11,013 nucleotides of DNA from an uncultured Parvibacter sp. (lineage in GTDB: Bacteria; Actinomycetota; Coriobacteriia; Coriobacteriales; Eggerthellaceae), in assembly GCA_910587945.1 (NCBI GenBank), contig CAJUNI010000030.1, positions 12,867 through 23,879 on the forward strand, in the 5' to 3' direction. The notes under the pieces were generated by a model, which worked only from the letters and a program-made list of their open reading frames with translations, was not told the origin of the DNA and made no database searches. Shown here piece by piece: positions 1 to 6,943 of the stretch; within the stretch, counting starts at the first letter, position 1; each line of letters opens with the position of its first letter. The translations under genes were made by a program, and so were the position numbers.

Positions 1-406
1 ACTCATCAGCAAACATCTTCGCAATGTTATAGTCGGTGATTTCCGCAAGACCCGGCTCTTGAGCCCAGCGCTCAGGCTCTAACGTAAACAGCGAGCTCAA
101 CATGATGTAGCGCTTGATACCTACCGCTTCGCAGGCTTGCATCAATTTGACCGCGCCGAATGCATCGGTTTGCAGCAAGTCTTTTCCGCGCGAGCCCGCT
201 ACGAAGTACACCACATCACAGCCAGCAATATCCGCCTCCATCTGAGAAGCCTCTTTATGGAAGTCGAAAACCAACGGCTGCACATGATCGGCAGCTAACG
301 CCTCAGGATGGCGCGAGGCCGCCACTACCTCATGACCCTGAGCCACTAAATCTTTCACGAGCTGAGCGCCCACACGTCCCGATGCACCTGCAACAAATAC
401 TTTCAT
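1..406 (-). CDS. NAD(P)-binding SDR/NmrA-like protein, partial (3' end outside window)
   Basis: The reading frame starts at an ATG at 406 and runs off the left edge after 135 codons. The protein opens with MKVFVAGASGRVGAQLVKDL, a beta strand followed by the GxxGxxG dinucleotide-binding loop of the Rossmann fold. Later come a CDVVYFVAGS strand and a YIMLSSLF strand, as in the atypical short-chain dehydrogenase/NmrA/YwnB group. A TDYNIAKMFADE segment near the cut end has the YxxxK-like spacing of this family. Members bind NAD(P)H and act as oxidoreductases, epimerases or redox sensors; the substrate cannot be read from sequence. A purine-rich stretch (GAAAAGAG) lies about 7 bases before the start. 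It has the same orientation as the TIR gene but lies 260 bases beyond it, so it probably has its own promoter and is unrelated to it. Typical relatives are about 210-220 residues, so roughly two thirds is present. Confidence 0.85.
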   Translation of the reverse strand, partial: MKVFVAGASGRVGAQLVKDLVAQGHEVVAASRHPEALAADHVQPLVFDFHKEASQMEADIAGCDVVYFVAGSRGKDLLQTDAFGAVKLMQACEAVGIKRYIMLSSLFTLEPERWAQEPGLAEITDYNIAKMFADE

Positions 407-666
407 GACATGCTCTTTTCTCTTGTAAGTCGAGCAGCTTGCGCCCTCAACTTCTGGTTACCCCTTCACCCTAGCGCCCCGCTATGAATCCTCCGTGACT
501 ACTGAGCGACCATTGGGCACGTCATTGCACTTCGCTGTGGCCGCACCGTCATTTGGGGCACCGGGGGCTGCCGCTAGCTTAGAGCCCGGCAGGGAGCTAA
601 CTGCCGTGTAAGCGCCCACAGTGACGGCGTCCTCGCCTCCGTTCGTGCGCGCGTAACAGCGGCATC

Positions 667-2823
667 CTAGCCTGCATTCGGGCGCTCATAACGGAACAGT
701 CCGGCGTTCTTGGGCACACCCCGTTGCTCTAAGGCACGCTTCCGCGCCCGCACATCTTGTATCAGACGACTATCGTCACCAAGCACTCCATGCCAGCCAT
801 CGTAGATTCTTTGGTAGAGCGCAAGCGCATCCGAGCCACTTCCGAGACCCTCGGCAAATAACGCCGCCTTATACAAAAATGTCAGCGCACCGGGATCCGC
901 GGCACCTCCCGCTTTCGTGCAGTCAGCAGCCAACGACAGAAGAAACAGCATCGCATCCATAGCGCGATCCTGCTCGCAGAGCAGTTCCGTATAGTTATCT
1001 AAAACCGCGAGTGTATCTGCGTGCAGGAGCCCCAGATTACGGCTCGCAAGCTCAAAGGCTTCCATCATAAGAGCGCTGGCTTTTTGTGGATTGCCTAATC
1101 GCTTGTAAGTTTGCGCCATGTTGTCCAGCATAATGACCGCCTTGGGAAGCGTTTCTTTTGTACCCGTCTGCTGGATGCGCTCGTACACCCATGCATAACA
1201 CTCGAGCGCCCGCTGATAATCACCTAACTTATCGTAGATATAGCCCAGATTATTCACTGCTCCCCAGGTATTCACATGAGCCTCGCCATAAAACGCTATA
1301 GCCTCTCGCACATAGGCTTCATTGATTTGCTTGGCGGCTTCCGGGCCGTCGATATCTATAGATAGGAGCGCAATAGACCCCAGCGATAAGAGCGTATTCG
1401 GATGACGAGGACCCAACGTACTTACCCGCAGCTCATAGCAGCGACGATGGAGCTCCAATGCTTGCTCATAATGATTCAAGTGATAGTGACAACTCGCCAG
1501 GTTATGAAGGGTCAAAAGGGTTCGGCTATCCTCAGCGCCATAGTGCTGGCATTCGCCCTCATAGACTTCCTCAAAAAGCGCGAGTGCCTGCCCATAGTCG
1601 CCAATCTCGTCATACATATATGCGAGATTATTGCGCGCCCCCAAGGTTTCGAAATCATGGGGCCCATAAAGCTCAGCACAGCGATCGGCGTTTAGTCGAG
1701 CCCAGTAAATGGCACGATTCCTATCACGAGGAACGCCAGCACCCCAAAAATACACACCGCCCAGCTGATGCATAGCCGGGTGATACCCAGCACGAGCCGC
1801 CTCCTCCATAAGAGCCAATCCCAGCTCGACATTACGTTCAACATCTATCCCTGCCCGATAGGCCAATCCCAGCAAGAAGATGCGCTCTGGGCTTCGAACG
1901 GGTTGGGCAACAAGGGTCGGCAATAGCTCAAGAAGGCGGGCCTGTAACGCTTCGCTCTCTCCCCTTACCGACGTCGGAAGCCCCTCAAAAACTGCTTGCA
2001 ATGCCGCACTGTCGGTTTCTGCCATGACCACCGGCAAAATCGGCTTCCCAAGAGCCCGAGCTGCCGGGTATTCTTCCCGAATTACGAAATTCGGCACGCC
2101 ACCTACCGTCTCAAGAATATTAGGGGTGACCTGCAACAACACGAGATCACTCTTACTAAGCACCGCTTGAATGTTCTCGGTAAAACTCTCTCCCGGTGTC
2201 AGAAACTCATCGAACCAGATAGCTACCGATTGAAACTCTGGATTCTGATGAATGAGCTCTATGAGCTTATTGGCGTAGACCCGGTCCTTTTTCCGATAAC
2301 TCAGAAAGACGTAGGCATCAAAAGCCTGCCGAATACGCTCCATCTGTTGTTCATCCACTAATACTGCAGCAAGAAATTGCTGGAGTTTCTCTTGATAAGA
2401 AATCGCAGAACTATCGACCTGGTAGGGACTAAGATACTGGCGTTCCCTAAAAATACCCAACTGACTATAGAGTCCATCTAACCCATCTTCCATCATTAAG
2501 GGAAGAATCGGGATGTTCCTCTCTGCAGCAAAAACAAGATCGTGATCAAGCGCCCGACTGTTCTGAGTGAGAAGAGCTGCAGTAACCGGAACAACCATAA
2601 GGCGCATCGACCCAAGAGAGGCTTCGTCTTCCGGGCTGGTAAGGGGCGCCGCACCGTCGGCGGTATAGTAAATCGCACAATCCACAAGGGATATTACATC
2701 GCGACAGACTTTCTCAAAATACTGGTCGAAATCCTCAGGGTGACAGGTGAAAAAGACTGGCTGCTTTCCCTGGGGGTCTGCATTGCCATTTGTCACATAG
2801 GAAAAGTCCATGATCTCTTTCAT
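667..2823 (-). CDS. Double TIR-domain protein with Sel1 and TPR repeats (putative NAD-cleaving signalling/defence protein)
   Basis: This is a 718-residue soluble protein. Residues 22-130 form a TIR-like fold (PVFFTCHPEDF, CAIYY and MVVPVT strands, then NIPILPL) in which the catalytic-glutamate position appears to be Ala55. Residues 168-300 form a canonical TIR domain: YVFLSYRKKD, AIWFDEFLTPG, SDLVLLQVTP and GKPILPV. Glu206 in WFDE aligns with the catalytic Glu of NAD-hydrolysing TIRs such as SARM1. Two Sel1-like repeats follow (about 312-376), then kinesin-light-chain-type TPRs of about 42 residues to about 690. TIR-TPR proteins usually use the repeats to sense a partner or trigger and the TIR to cleave NAD+ or build an ADP-ribose signal. 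The gene follows the RyR-domain gene on the same strand, 146 bases downstream. The start is uncertain: AAGGG abuts this ATG, so Met5 (MDFSYV, at 2811) is an alternative. The domain calls are solid; a defence role is inferred. Confidence 0.88.
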   Translation of the reverse strand: MKEIMDFSYVTNGNADPQGKQPVFFTCHPEDFDQYFEKVCRDVISLVDCAIYYTADGAAPLTSPEDEASLGSMRLMVVPVTAALLTQNSRALDHDLVFAAERNIPILPLMMEDGLDGLYSQLGIFRERQYLSPYQVDSSAISYQEKLQQFLAAVLVDEQQMERIRQAFDAYVFLSYRKKDRVYANKLIELIHQNPEFQSVAIWFDEFLTPGESFTENIQAVLSKSDLVLLQVTPNILETVGGVPNFVIREEYPAARALGKPILPVVMAETDSAALQAVFEGLPTSVRGESEALQARLLELLPTLVAQPVRSPERIFLLGLAYRAGIDVERNVELGLALMEEAARAGYHPAMHQLGGVYFWGAGVPRDRNRAIYWARLNADRCAELYGPHDFETLGARNNLAYMYDEIGDYGQALALFEEVYEGECQHYGAEDSRTLLTLHNLASCHYHLNHYEQALELHRRCYELRVSTLGPRHPNTLLSLGSIALLSIDIDGPEAAKQINEAYVREAIAFYGEAHVNTWGAVNNLGYIYDKLGDYQRALECYAWVYERIQQTGTKETLPKAVIMLDNMAQTYKRLGNPQKASALMMEAFELASRNLGLLHADTLAVLDNYTELLCEQDRAMDAMLFLLSLAADCTKAGGAADPGALTFLYKAALFAEGLGSGSDALALYQRIYDGWHGVLGDDSRLIQDVRARKRALEQRGVPKNAGLFRYERPNAG

Positions 2824-2845
2824 CCCTTGCTTTTGCGATTACACT

Positions 2846-2875
2846 TTTGGTCTCTCTTGGCTTAGTCTCTCTTGG
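2846..2875. repeat. Two-copy 15-bp tandem duplication between the RyR and TIR genes
   Basis: Two adjacent 15-base units (2846-2860 and 2861-2875) share the 11-mer GTCTCTCTTGG and differ at only two positions. They lie in the 146-base gap just upstream of the TIR gene start, so they could be a regulatory element or a chance slippage product. No clear promoter hexamers or terminator hairpin were seen in the rest of this gap. Confidence 0.7.
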
Positions 2876-2969
2876 AGTTGCGCTCAGTTTCCATGCCCTT
2901 TGCGAACTCAGGAGTAACCCTTCAGTCATCGCCGGTTTAACAAGCGGTACCTGCCACGCTCTCGCAGTC

Positions 2970-4811
2970 TTAGAGCAACTCCAGAAGCGTATCCACACTA
3001 TTCTCGTCGCGCTTCTGCAGCGTATCCGTTCCAGCCGCGATTTGCCCATCAAATCGCGCATAAACGGCATCTAACTCGGGAAGTTCTTCCCAAGAGACAA
3101 TACAGGCATGCTCTTTCGTAATAGCGTTTCGTTGAGGCTTGCGAAGGGCAGGCAGGATTTCTGCCGCCTTCCCTGCAGCGACCTCAGCCTTAGCTCTATC
3201 TAAGGCGTCAACACGACGCACCAGCTCATCGCGATCCATAGGGACCCAGCCATTTACGCAATGAAACGCATTCCAGCGCCGATGCTCAACCCGCGCAAGG
3301 TTCTCCAACAATGCCGAATCCACCTCAAGAGCTTGCCGGAATTGAGCTCCGGCGTCATCCGCCTCCGGATCAACACCCGCAAGGGCCAGCATAGCCGGCA
3401 TAAAATCACAGGATGCTCGAGAAGATTCCTTATCGTATTCCGCAGCGTTATCCCACGCCGCTTGATAGGCTTTGTCCCGCTCACTCGGGCTCAACTGTTC
3501 ATCATTGTTCATGCAATAGTGACCATTTAGCCGAACAGCCAGGGCATCAAGTTGCTGATGCAAAATGATTTCGCGCGTCCAGAGATCTTCATTCTCGATA
3601 TTGGGAGCAAACGCGAGGCCACTCTGGGAGATTCCCATCCGCCGCAGAATCAAAGAAAGATGACGCACCATGAGAGAATCCTTGGACCGATTCACTTCGC
3701 GCTCCTCATGATTCATCGAACTCACCCCAGAAACGCAAACGAACAACTTTGGCAGCGTCCCCGATTGAGCATATTCGTGTTCAAGGAAGTCTTTAAATTG
3801 GAAGGAGAAGCCGTCGAGGTGCAAAAACTCGATATCGGCACAATAATCTAGAGCCGGATTCTCAATAGTGAATCGCTCGAAGGGAATCGCATTGGAGTCC
3901 ACAATGACAATCTTCGGCTTAACGTTCTGGGGACTGAGCTGGGCAGTTTCAATGAGCCACCGGGCACAAGATTGCCCCAACTGCCCAAAGCCCACAATAA
4001 TGGCGCAGTAGGGCTCCTCGGGAAAACAGCCACCAGGAGGAAGCGGTGCATCCGAATCCCGAACAACCATGGACTTATAGGGCGCATGATCACGCACTGC
4101 TTTGCGAGCCAGCAAATCGGCAATGCTCTTGCCGTTCACTCGATCCTCGCGTAGCCCACTAAACACCGCGATATTACCCGACCAACGATCTTTTGCATTC
4201 TGCAGATACTTGGCCTTATTGGTTTCACTCACCTCAATAAGCACACCACCAAAGCTGGAAATCTTCTCGCGCAATCCCGATTGGTATTCTTCGCTATAAA
4301 ACACAATGGTAGCCGCCGGGCATTCCTGGGCGAGATTGCGGCCCAACTGCAGCGCCGATTCGCCATCACCAAAAATGTGATAGACGTCACGCTTGTTGAC
4401 GAGCCGCACCATGGCTAAGCGGCCGGCGTCCATCAGTCGGCGCCCAAATACAGCAAAGCCACTTAAGGTGAGCATGGCGAATAACAACAGGTGAAGAAAC
4501 CAGAACCCCGTCTTGAACGCGGTGGTTGAAGCTAGAGACCCAAGAGTGTCTGAGCTGGTCAGCAGGCTATAATCAGCACCGCTTGCAATGGACTGGTAGG
4601 ACTCGACGAACGCTTTGAATGCCACCGCCGTAGACAAAAGTGGCTCATCCGGCTGCAAGAGAGCTACTAAATAGACGCCGTAGATCAGAACAAATCCCAC
4701 CACAAAAAACGGCACTGAGACCTTGAGTACTTTCTTTTGCGGAAGCATGATGAGCCACGCTATAAGCACGATGATAATGACCATCGAGATAACGGCAATT
4801 GCAATATCCAT
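2970..4811 (-). CDS. Membrane-anchored protein with two TrkA/RCK-like Rossmann domains and a C-terminal RyR domain
   Basis: From the chosen ATG the protein has 613 residues. Hydrophobic helices lie at about 2-23, 31-53 and 103-122. Positive charges (PQKK, GRRL) put the rest of the chain in the cytoplasm and a 50-residue loop outside. No K+-channel filter (TxGYGD) is present. Two nucleotide-binding folds follow: VYHIFGDGESA at 143-153, and AIIVGFGQLGQ at 270-280 with an acidic Asp305 ending the next strand (IVIVDS). The C-terminus (about 503-582) matches the RyR domain: LARVEHRRWNAF, NGW at 520-522, then KEHACIVSWEEL. Bacterial RyR domains occur in nucleotide-signal and conflict systems and are thought to bind nucleotide derivatives. 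I chose the ATG at 4811 because AAAGAGAG precedes it and the first helix starts at once; an in-frame GTG at 4865 would add 18 residues. Together with the TIR gene downstream this suggests a sensor-effector pair. Confidence 0.82.
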   Translation of the reverse strand: MDIAIAVISMVIIIVLIAWLIMLPQKKVLKVSVPFFVVGFVLIYGVYLVALLQPDEPLLSTAVAFKAFVESYQSIASGADYSLLTSSDTLGSLASTTAFKTGFWFLHLLLFAMLTLSGFAVFGRRLMDAGRLAMVRLVNKRDVYHIFGDGESALQLGRNLAQECPAATIVFYSEEYQSGLREKISSFGGVLIEVSETNKAKYLQNAKDRWSGNIAVFSGLREDRVNGKSIADLLARKAVRDHAPYKSMVVRDSDAPLPPGGCFPEEPYCAIIVGFGQLGQSCARWLIETAQLSPQNVKPKIVIVDSNAIPFERFTIENPALDYCADIEFLHLDGFSFQFKDFLEHEYAQSGTLPKLFVCVSGVSSMNHEEREVNRSKDSLMVRHLSLILRRMGISQSGLAFAPNIENEDLWTREIILHQQLDALAVRLNGHYCMNNDEQLSPSERDKAYQAAWDNAAEYDKESSRASCDFMPAMLALAGVDPEADDAGAQFRQALEVDSALLENLARVEHRRWNAFHCVNGWVPMDRDELVRRVDALDRAKAEVAAGKAAEILPALRKPQRNAITKEHACIVSWEELPELDAVYARFDGQIAAGTDTLQKRDENSVDTLLELL

Positions 4812-4935
4812 AGATACTCTCTTTACTGCTCGCGTCCCAAGACGGAAGACGTTAGCGAAACGCACCCCTTTTCTCTTCGCAGATTACCATAAGCCGATAA
4901 GCTTGACGGCAGCACGCCGGTCACGCGGCTCCAAC

Positions 4936-4967
4936 GAGAAAAGCCGACCCGAAGGCCGGCTTTTCTC
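4936..4967. terminator. Bidirectional Rho-independent terminator hairpin
   Basis: A perfect 11-bp inverted repeat, GAGAAAAGCCG (4936-4946) and CGGCTTTTCTC (4957-4967), encloses a 10-base loop. The GC-rich core followed by TTTT on either strand is the classic form of an intrinsic terminator that works both ways. On the minus strand it would stop transcription coming from the zinc-ribbon and membrane-protein genes, about 300 bases beyond the last stop codon, and so insulate the RyR/TIR pair. Confidence 0.8.
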
Positions 4968-4971
4968 CGCA

Positions 4972-4987
4972 TACTATGAATATAGTA
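4972..4987. promoter_or_regulatory. AT-rich palindrome, possible operator or -10 region
   Basis: TACTAT (4972-4977) and ATAGTA (4982-4987) form a 6-bp inverted repeat around GAAT. On the minus strand the site contains TATATT, a fair -10 hexamer, but no good -35 is seen 16-18 bases upstream. If transcription did start here, the hairpin at 4936-4967 would lie in the leader of the RyR-gene mRNA. Weak evidence. Confidence 0.25.
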
Positions 4988-5225
4988 GGTAGAACACTAT
5001 CTCGTTGTTCCGTCTCGGAATTCAGTCGGAACTCACGTAAAGCATGTTTACCAAGGCGCGGATTTTCTTGATACCGCCTAGGATGCCAATTCCCTATTGA
5101 CCCATTTCGACGACATGAACGAAGCCCTCAATTATACGAAGTGGCCCCAGTGCAAAAACTGAGGCCACAAAATGAGAACGGGCGAAATTAGATCAACTCG
5201 CGTATTACCAATACCGCTTTCCTTC

Positions 5226-5246
5226 GCTCGGAGCAAATCTCCGGGC
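5226..5246 (-). terminator. Weak hairpin after the zinc-ribbon gene
   Basis: The arms at 5226-5233 and 5239-5246 pair around a CAAAT/ATTTG loop (core CGGAG/CTCCG) about 20 bases past the zinc-ribbon stop codon. There is no T-run after it on the minus strand, so it could be an mRNA-stabilising 3' hairpin or a factor-dependent stop rather than an intrinsic terminator. Confidence 0.3.
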
Positions 5247-5263
5247 GTTCTCCTGGGTGTTCT

Positions 5264-5464
5264 TTAACCCGAACCCTGTTCTGTACTGTGTCTAGAGACA
5301 CCAGCTTTTGGTGCTATAGGGGGCAAAGGGCCGCCACACTGCATGCACACCTTATCTTCCGGCGAAGCATCGGCCCCGCACCGTGGACAGAATCGACGCC
5401 CCAACGTTTCGCGAAGCCGGTCCATCTTGCCGCACCGATTACAACCATTGCATCCGTAGCACAT
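5264..5464 (-). CDS. Small cysteine-rich zinc-ribbon protein
   Basis: A 66-residue protein with eight cysteines in two groups. The N-terminal group is C2-x2-C5-x2-C8-x2-C11 (MCYGCNGCNRCGK). The second is a zinc ribbon, C26-x2-C29 (FCPRCGAD) and C40-x2-C43 (VCMQCGG), of the double-zinc-ribbon type found as small accessory or regulatory domains. The tail is short, Pro/Ser-rich and probably disordered. The start lies two bases after the stop of the four-helix membrane-protein gene (TAGTCATG), so the two are almost certainly co-transcribed and may be translationally coupled; no strong ribosome-binding site is visible, which fits coupling. The function is unknown. The first four cysteines could instead bind an Fe-S cluster, since their C-x2-C-x2-C spacing resembles ferredoxins. 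Confidence 0.7.
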   Translation of the reverse strand: MCYGCNGCNRCGKMDRLRETLGRRFCPRCGADASPEDKVCMQCGGPLPPIAPKAGVSRHSTEQGSG

Positions 5465-5466
5465 GA

Positions 5467-5961
5467 CTACAATTCAACAGCAGGATCGGTTCCTTTTGCA
5501 GGATCAAAGCCGCTGATGGCTGTCGCCACTTTGCCACCCAATGGTACAAAAACAAGGATAGAAATATAGGCCGCCAACAGCACTAACCCATAAGCAGATA
5601 CAAAGAAATCAAACACACCCGCCATACCGGCAAGATCATAAATATTGATATAAGAGCAGAAGAAGAGAATGAACGTACCCATAAAGAACGCTAATACGGC
5701 ACTAGAAATAACGTGAGCGCCGAGGGGATTGCGCACTTTCAATGCGGAAGCTAAGGCATTTCCCCATTTCATTGCCGGAATTAAATCGCTAACGGTATAG
5801 CCAATGAAAAAGCTCAGAACAACGCTCTTCAACAAACCATCAGGGGTAATCGGCACATGCATAATAGCAACCATGAGACAGAGGCTAACTACAATGCCGA
5901 TAACAATGTTCATAATGATATAAATGATACGCTGAAACCCAGCGGGACCTTTGAAAAGCAT
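5467..5961 (-). CDS. Four-helix integral membrane protein of unknown function
   Basis: A 164-residue, strongly hydrophobic protein with predicted helices at about 12-34, 43-64, 81-106 and 117-140, and a soluble C-terminal tail of about 20 residues. The two halves look like a repeated pair of helices. The first half (PITPDGLLKSVVLSFFIGY) recalls the small DUF2798-type two-helix membrane proteins, but I cannot confirm that. There is no signal peptide, no conserved His for haem and no obvious transport signature. The start is supported by GAAGGAGGG about 3-4 bases before the ATG. The zinc-ribbon gene follows after two bases; the FKBP gene ends 95 bases upstream. It might be a membrane partner of the operon's redox enzyme, though nothing in the sequence shows an electron-carrying site. 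Confidence 0.75.
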   Translation of the reverse strand: MLFKGPAGFQRIIYIIMNIVIGIVVSLCLMVAIMHVPITPDGLLKSVVLSFFIGYTVSDLIPAMKWGNALASALKVRNPLGAHVISSAVLAFFMGTFILFFCSYINIYDLAGMAGVFDFFVSAYGLVLLAAYISILVFVPLGGKVATAISGFDPAKGTDPAVEL

Positions 5962-6056
5962 GCGCCCTCCTTCGGACGTACTCTGTAGGACTACCGTCGG
6001 AACGGGAGATCGGCTCAGTTACCTAAACCGAGTGTTCAGGGCTACTGTTCGCTGAG

Positions 6057-6497
6057 TTACTCGTCAACCACATCAACAAGCTCAATTTGGTACTCGAGCG
6101 TTTTCCCTGCAAGTGGGTGGTTATAGTCAAGCTTGACATAATCGTCATAGGCTTCGACCACTCGAACAGGAAGCACTTCATGGGTTATTGGACTGCGCCA
6201 GCCCAATATGGAACCTACTTCCAAATCCTTGCCATCAGGCACCTCACTCCGGGCCTTAATTTGCACCCCCGCCGGGTCGTGATCGCCGTAGGCTTTTGCG
6301 GGTGGCAGAATCAGAGTCCCCCGCTCGCCTATTTCAAGTTCAAACAGCGCATCATCTATCCCATTAGGGACTTCGCCATACCCAATGCGAATGCGATCAG
6401 GTTCGCCCTCCCAGTGGTCATCAGCCAATTCTTCCCCAACTGCTCCACCTCGATAGCGAATCAATGCGTATTTTCCTAAGCGCGTTTCATCACGCAT
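6057..6497 (-). CDS. FKBP-type peptidyl-prolyl cis-trans isomerase, SlyD-like
   Basis: A 146-residue cytoplasmic prolyl isomerase and chaperone. The FKBP core shows GYGEVPNGIDDAL followed by ELEIGERGTLILPPAKAYG (about 39-71), equivalent to the substrate-binding site of SlyD, then an insert-in-flap chaperone segment (about 76-120), and it closes with the hallmark DYNHPLAGKTL (124-134). Family members are usually 140-200 residues; this one lacks the His/Cys-rich metal-binding tail of E. coli SlyD and ends in VDVVDE, so a nickel-delivery role is unlikely. The start is firm: AAGGAGGG lies six bases upstream. It follows the small Fe-S subunit gene by 81 bases with a terminator-like hairpin in between and little room for a separate promoter, so some read-through from the molybdoenzyme genes is likely. 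Helping fold those subunits is a reasonable inference. Confidence 0.9.
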   Translation of the reverse strand: MRDETRLGKYALIRYRGGAVGEELADDHWEGEPDRIRIGYGEVPNGIDDALFELEIGERGTLILPPAKAYGDHDPAGVQIKARSEVPDGKDLEVGSILGWRSPITHEVLPVRVVEAYDDYVKLDYNHPLAGKTLEYQIELVDVVDE

Positions 6498-6535
6498 ATC
6501 GTCCCTCCTTATGAAGCAGATTTACTGAAAACAAC

Positions 6536-6570
6536 GGGGCGCTTAAGCCCACAGATTACTCAAGCGCCCC
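6536..6570 (-). terminator. Intrinsic terminator after the molybdoenzyme genes
   Basis: A perfect 9-bp stem, GGGGCGCTT (6536-6544) and AAGCGCCCC (6562-6570), has a 17-base loop. It starts nine bases past the stop of the small subunit on the minus strand and is followed there by GTTGTTTTC, a short imperfect U-run. It may terminate only partly, letting some transcription into the FKBP gene, whose start is only about 40 bases further on. Confidence 0.65.
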
Positions 6571-6578
6571 TATAAAAA

Positions 6579-6941
6579 TTAGCCGTTCTGATGAGTCGGT
6601 ACAAAGAGCACTTGCTTCATGCTGCCATCCATCATGGCAGCCAACTCCTCCACCGTGCCGTAATGCATCACGTTGGCTAAGCAATGGTGCACACAAATTG
6701 GTTCGCGACCCCGCTCAGTACGCTCAGCACAAAGATCGCACAAATCGGTCGGTACAGGCACGCGATTCCAGTTGTAATCCTTACCAGATGCATTTTCCGC
6801 ATCATTGAGTTGCCAAGGGCCGTCATCGTACAAACGAATGCCCCATTTCCCTACGGGAAGATCATGCTCCATCTTGCAAGACACTTCGCAGGATTGGCAG
6901 CCAGTGCAGTACTCGTAATCAATCAAGAGTCCGTAAGTCAT
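6579..6941 (-). CDS. Small 4Fe-4S ferredoxin-type subunit of the molybdenum enzyme
   Basis: A 120-residue electron-transfer subunit. It has C12-x2-C15-x2-C18-x3-C22 (YCTGCQSCEVSC) and C68-x2-C71-x11-C83-x3-C87 (LCDLCAER, then ICVHHC), enough for two [4Fe-4S] clusters. Relatives such as DmsB or PhsB are near 200 residues with four clusters, so this is a minimal version. No Tat signal or hydrophobic helix is present, so it should stay in the cytoplasm and pass electrons to the catalytic subunit. Its ATG comes two bases after the large-subunit stop (TAATCATG), and its AGGAGG lies inside the end of that gene, so translation of the two subunits is probably coupled. No quinol-oxidising membrane subunit follows, so the electron donor is probably soluble or encoded elsewhere. 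Confidence 0.92.
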   Translation of the reverse strand: MTYGLLIDYEYCTGCQSCEVSCKMEHDLPVGKWGIRLYDDGPWQLNDAENASGKDYNWNRVPVPTDLCDLCAERTERGREPICVHHCLANVMHYGTVEELAAMMDGSMKQVLFVPTHQNG

Positions 6942-6943
6942 GA

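Larger units (their letters stand above)
4812..5263. other. Gene-free stretch of about 450 bases
   Basis: I see no convincing gene here. The stretch separates the zinc-ribbon gene from the RyR gene and must hold the promoter of the latter. It contains a strong bidirectional hairpin (4936-4967), an AT-rich palindrome (4972-4987), a hairpin at 5141-5168 (arms GTGGCC/GGCCAC, extended by CAGT/ACTG) and a weak hairpin at 5226-5246 close after the zinc-ribbon stop. A short plus-strand reading from 5114 (ATG, 15 codons to a TGA at 5160) looks faintly like a zinc-ribbon fragment and may be a gene remnant. Confidence 0.6.

Noticed and set aside
160..408. Plus-strand open frame of 82 codons opposite the SDR gene
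   Set aside because: It is antisense to a clear Rossmann-fold protein, is rich in Pro/Ser/His and has no ribosome-binding site or family features.
587..606. Hairpin CGGCAG/CTGCCG as terminator of the TIR gene
   Set aside because: It is only a 6-bp stem with no T-run on the minus strand, and similar CGGCAG motifs recur nearby by composition.
4812..4865. GTG start adding 18 residues to the RyR protein
   Set aside because: The ATG at 4811 has a well-placed AAAGAGAG and leads directly into the first membrane helix.
5158..5164. TGA read as selenocysteine in the short plus-strand frame
   Set aside because: The TGA lies inside the 3' arm of a hairpin, whereas a bacterial SECIS element should begin after the codon; the frame is also too short.
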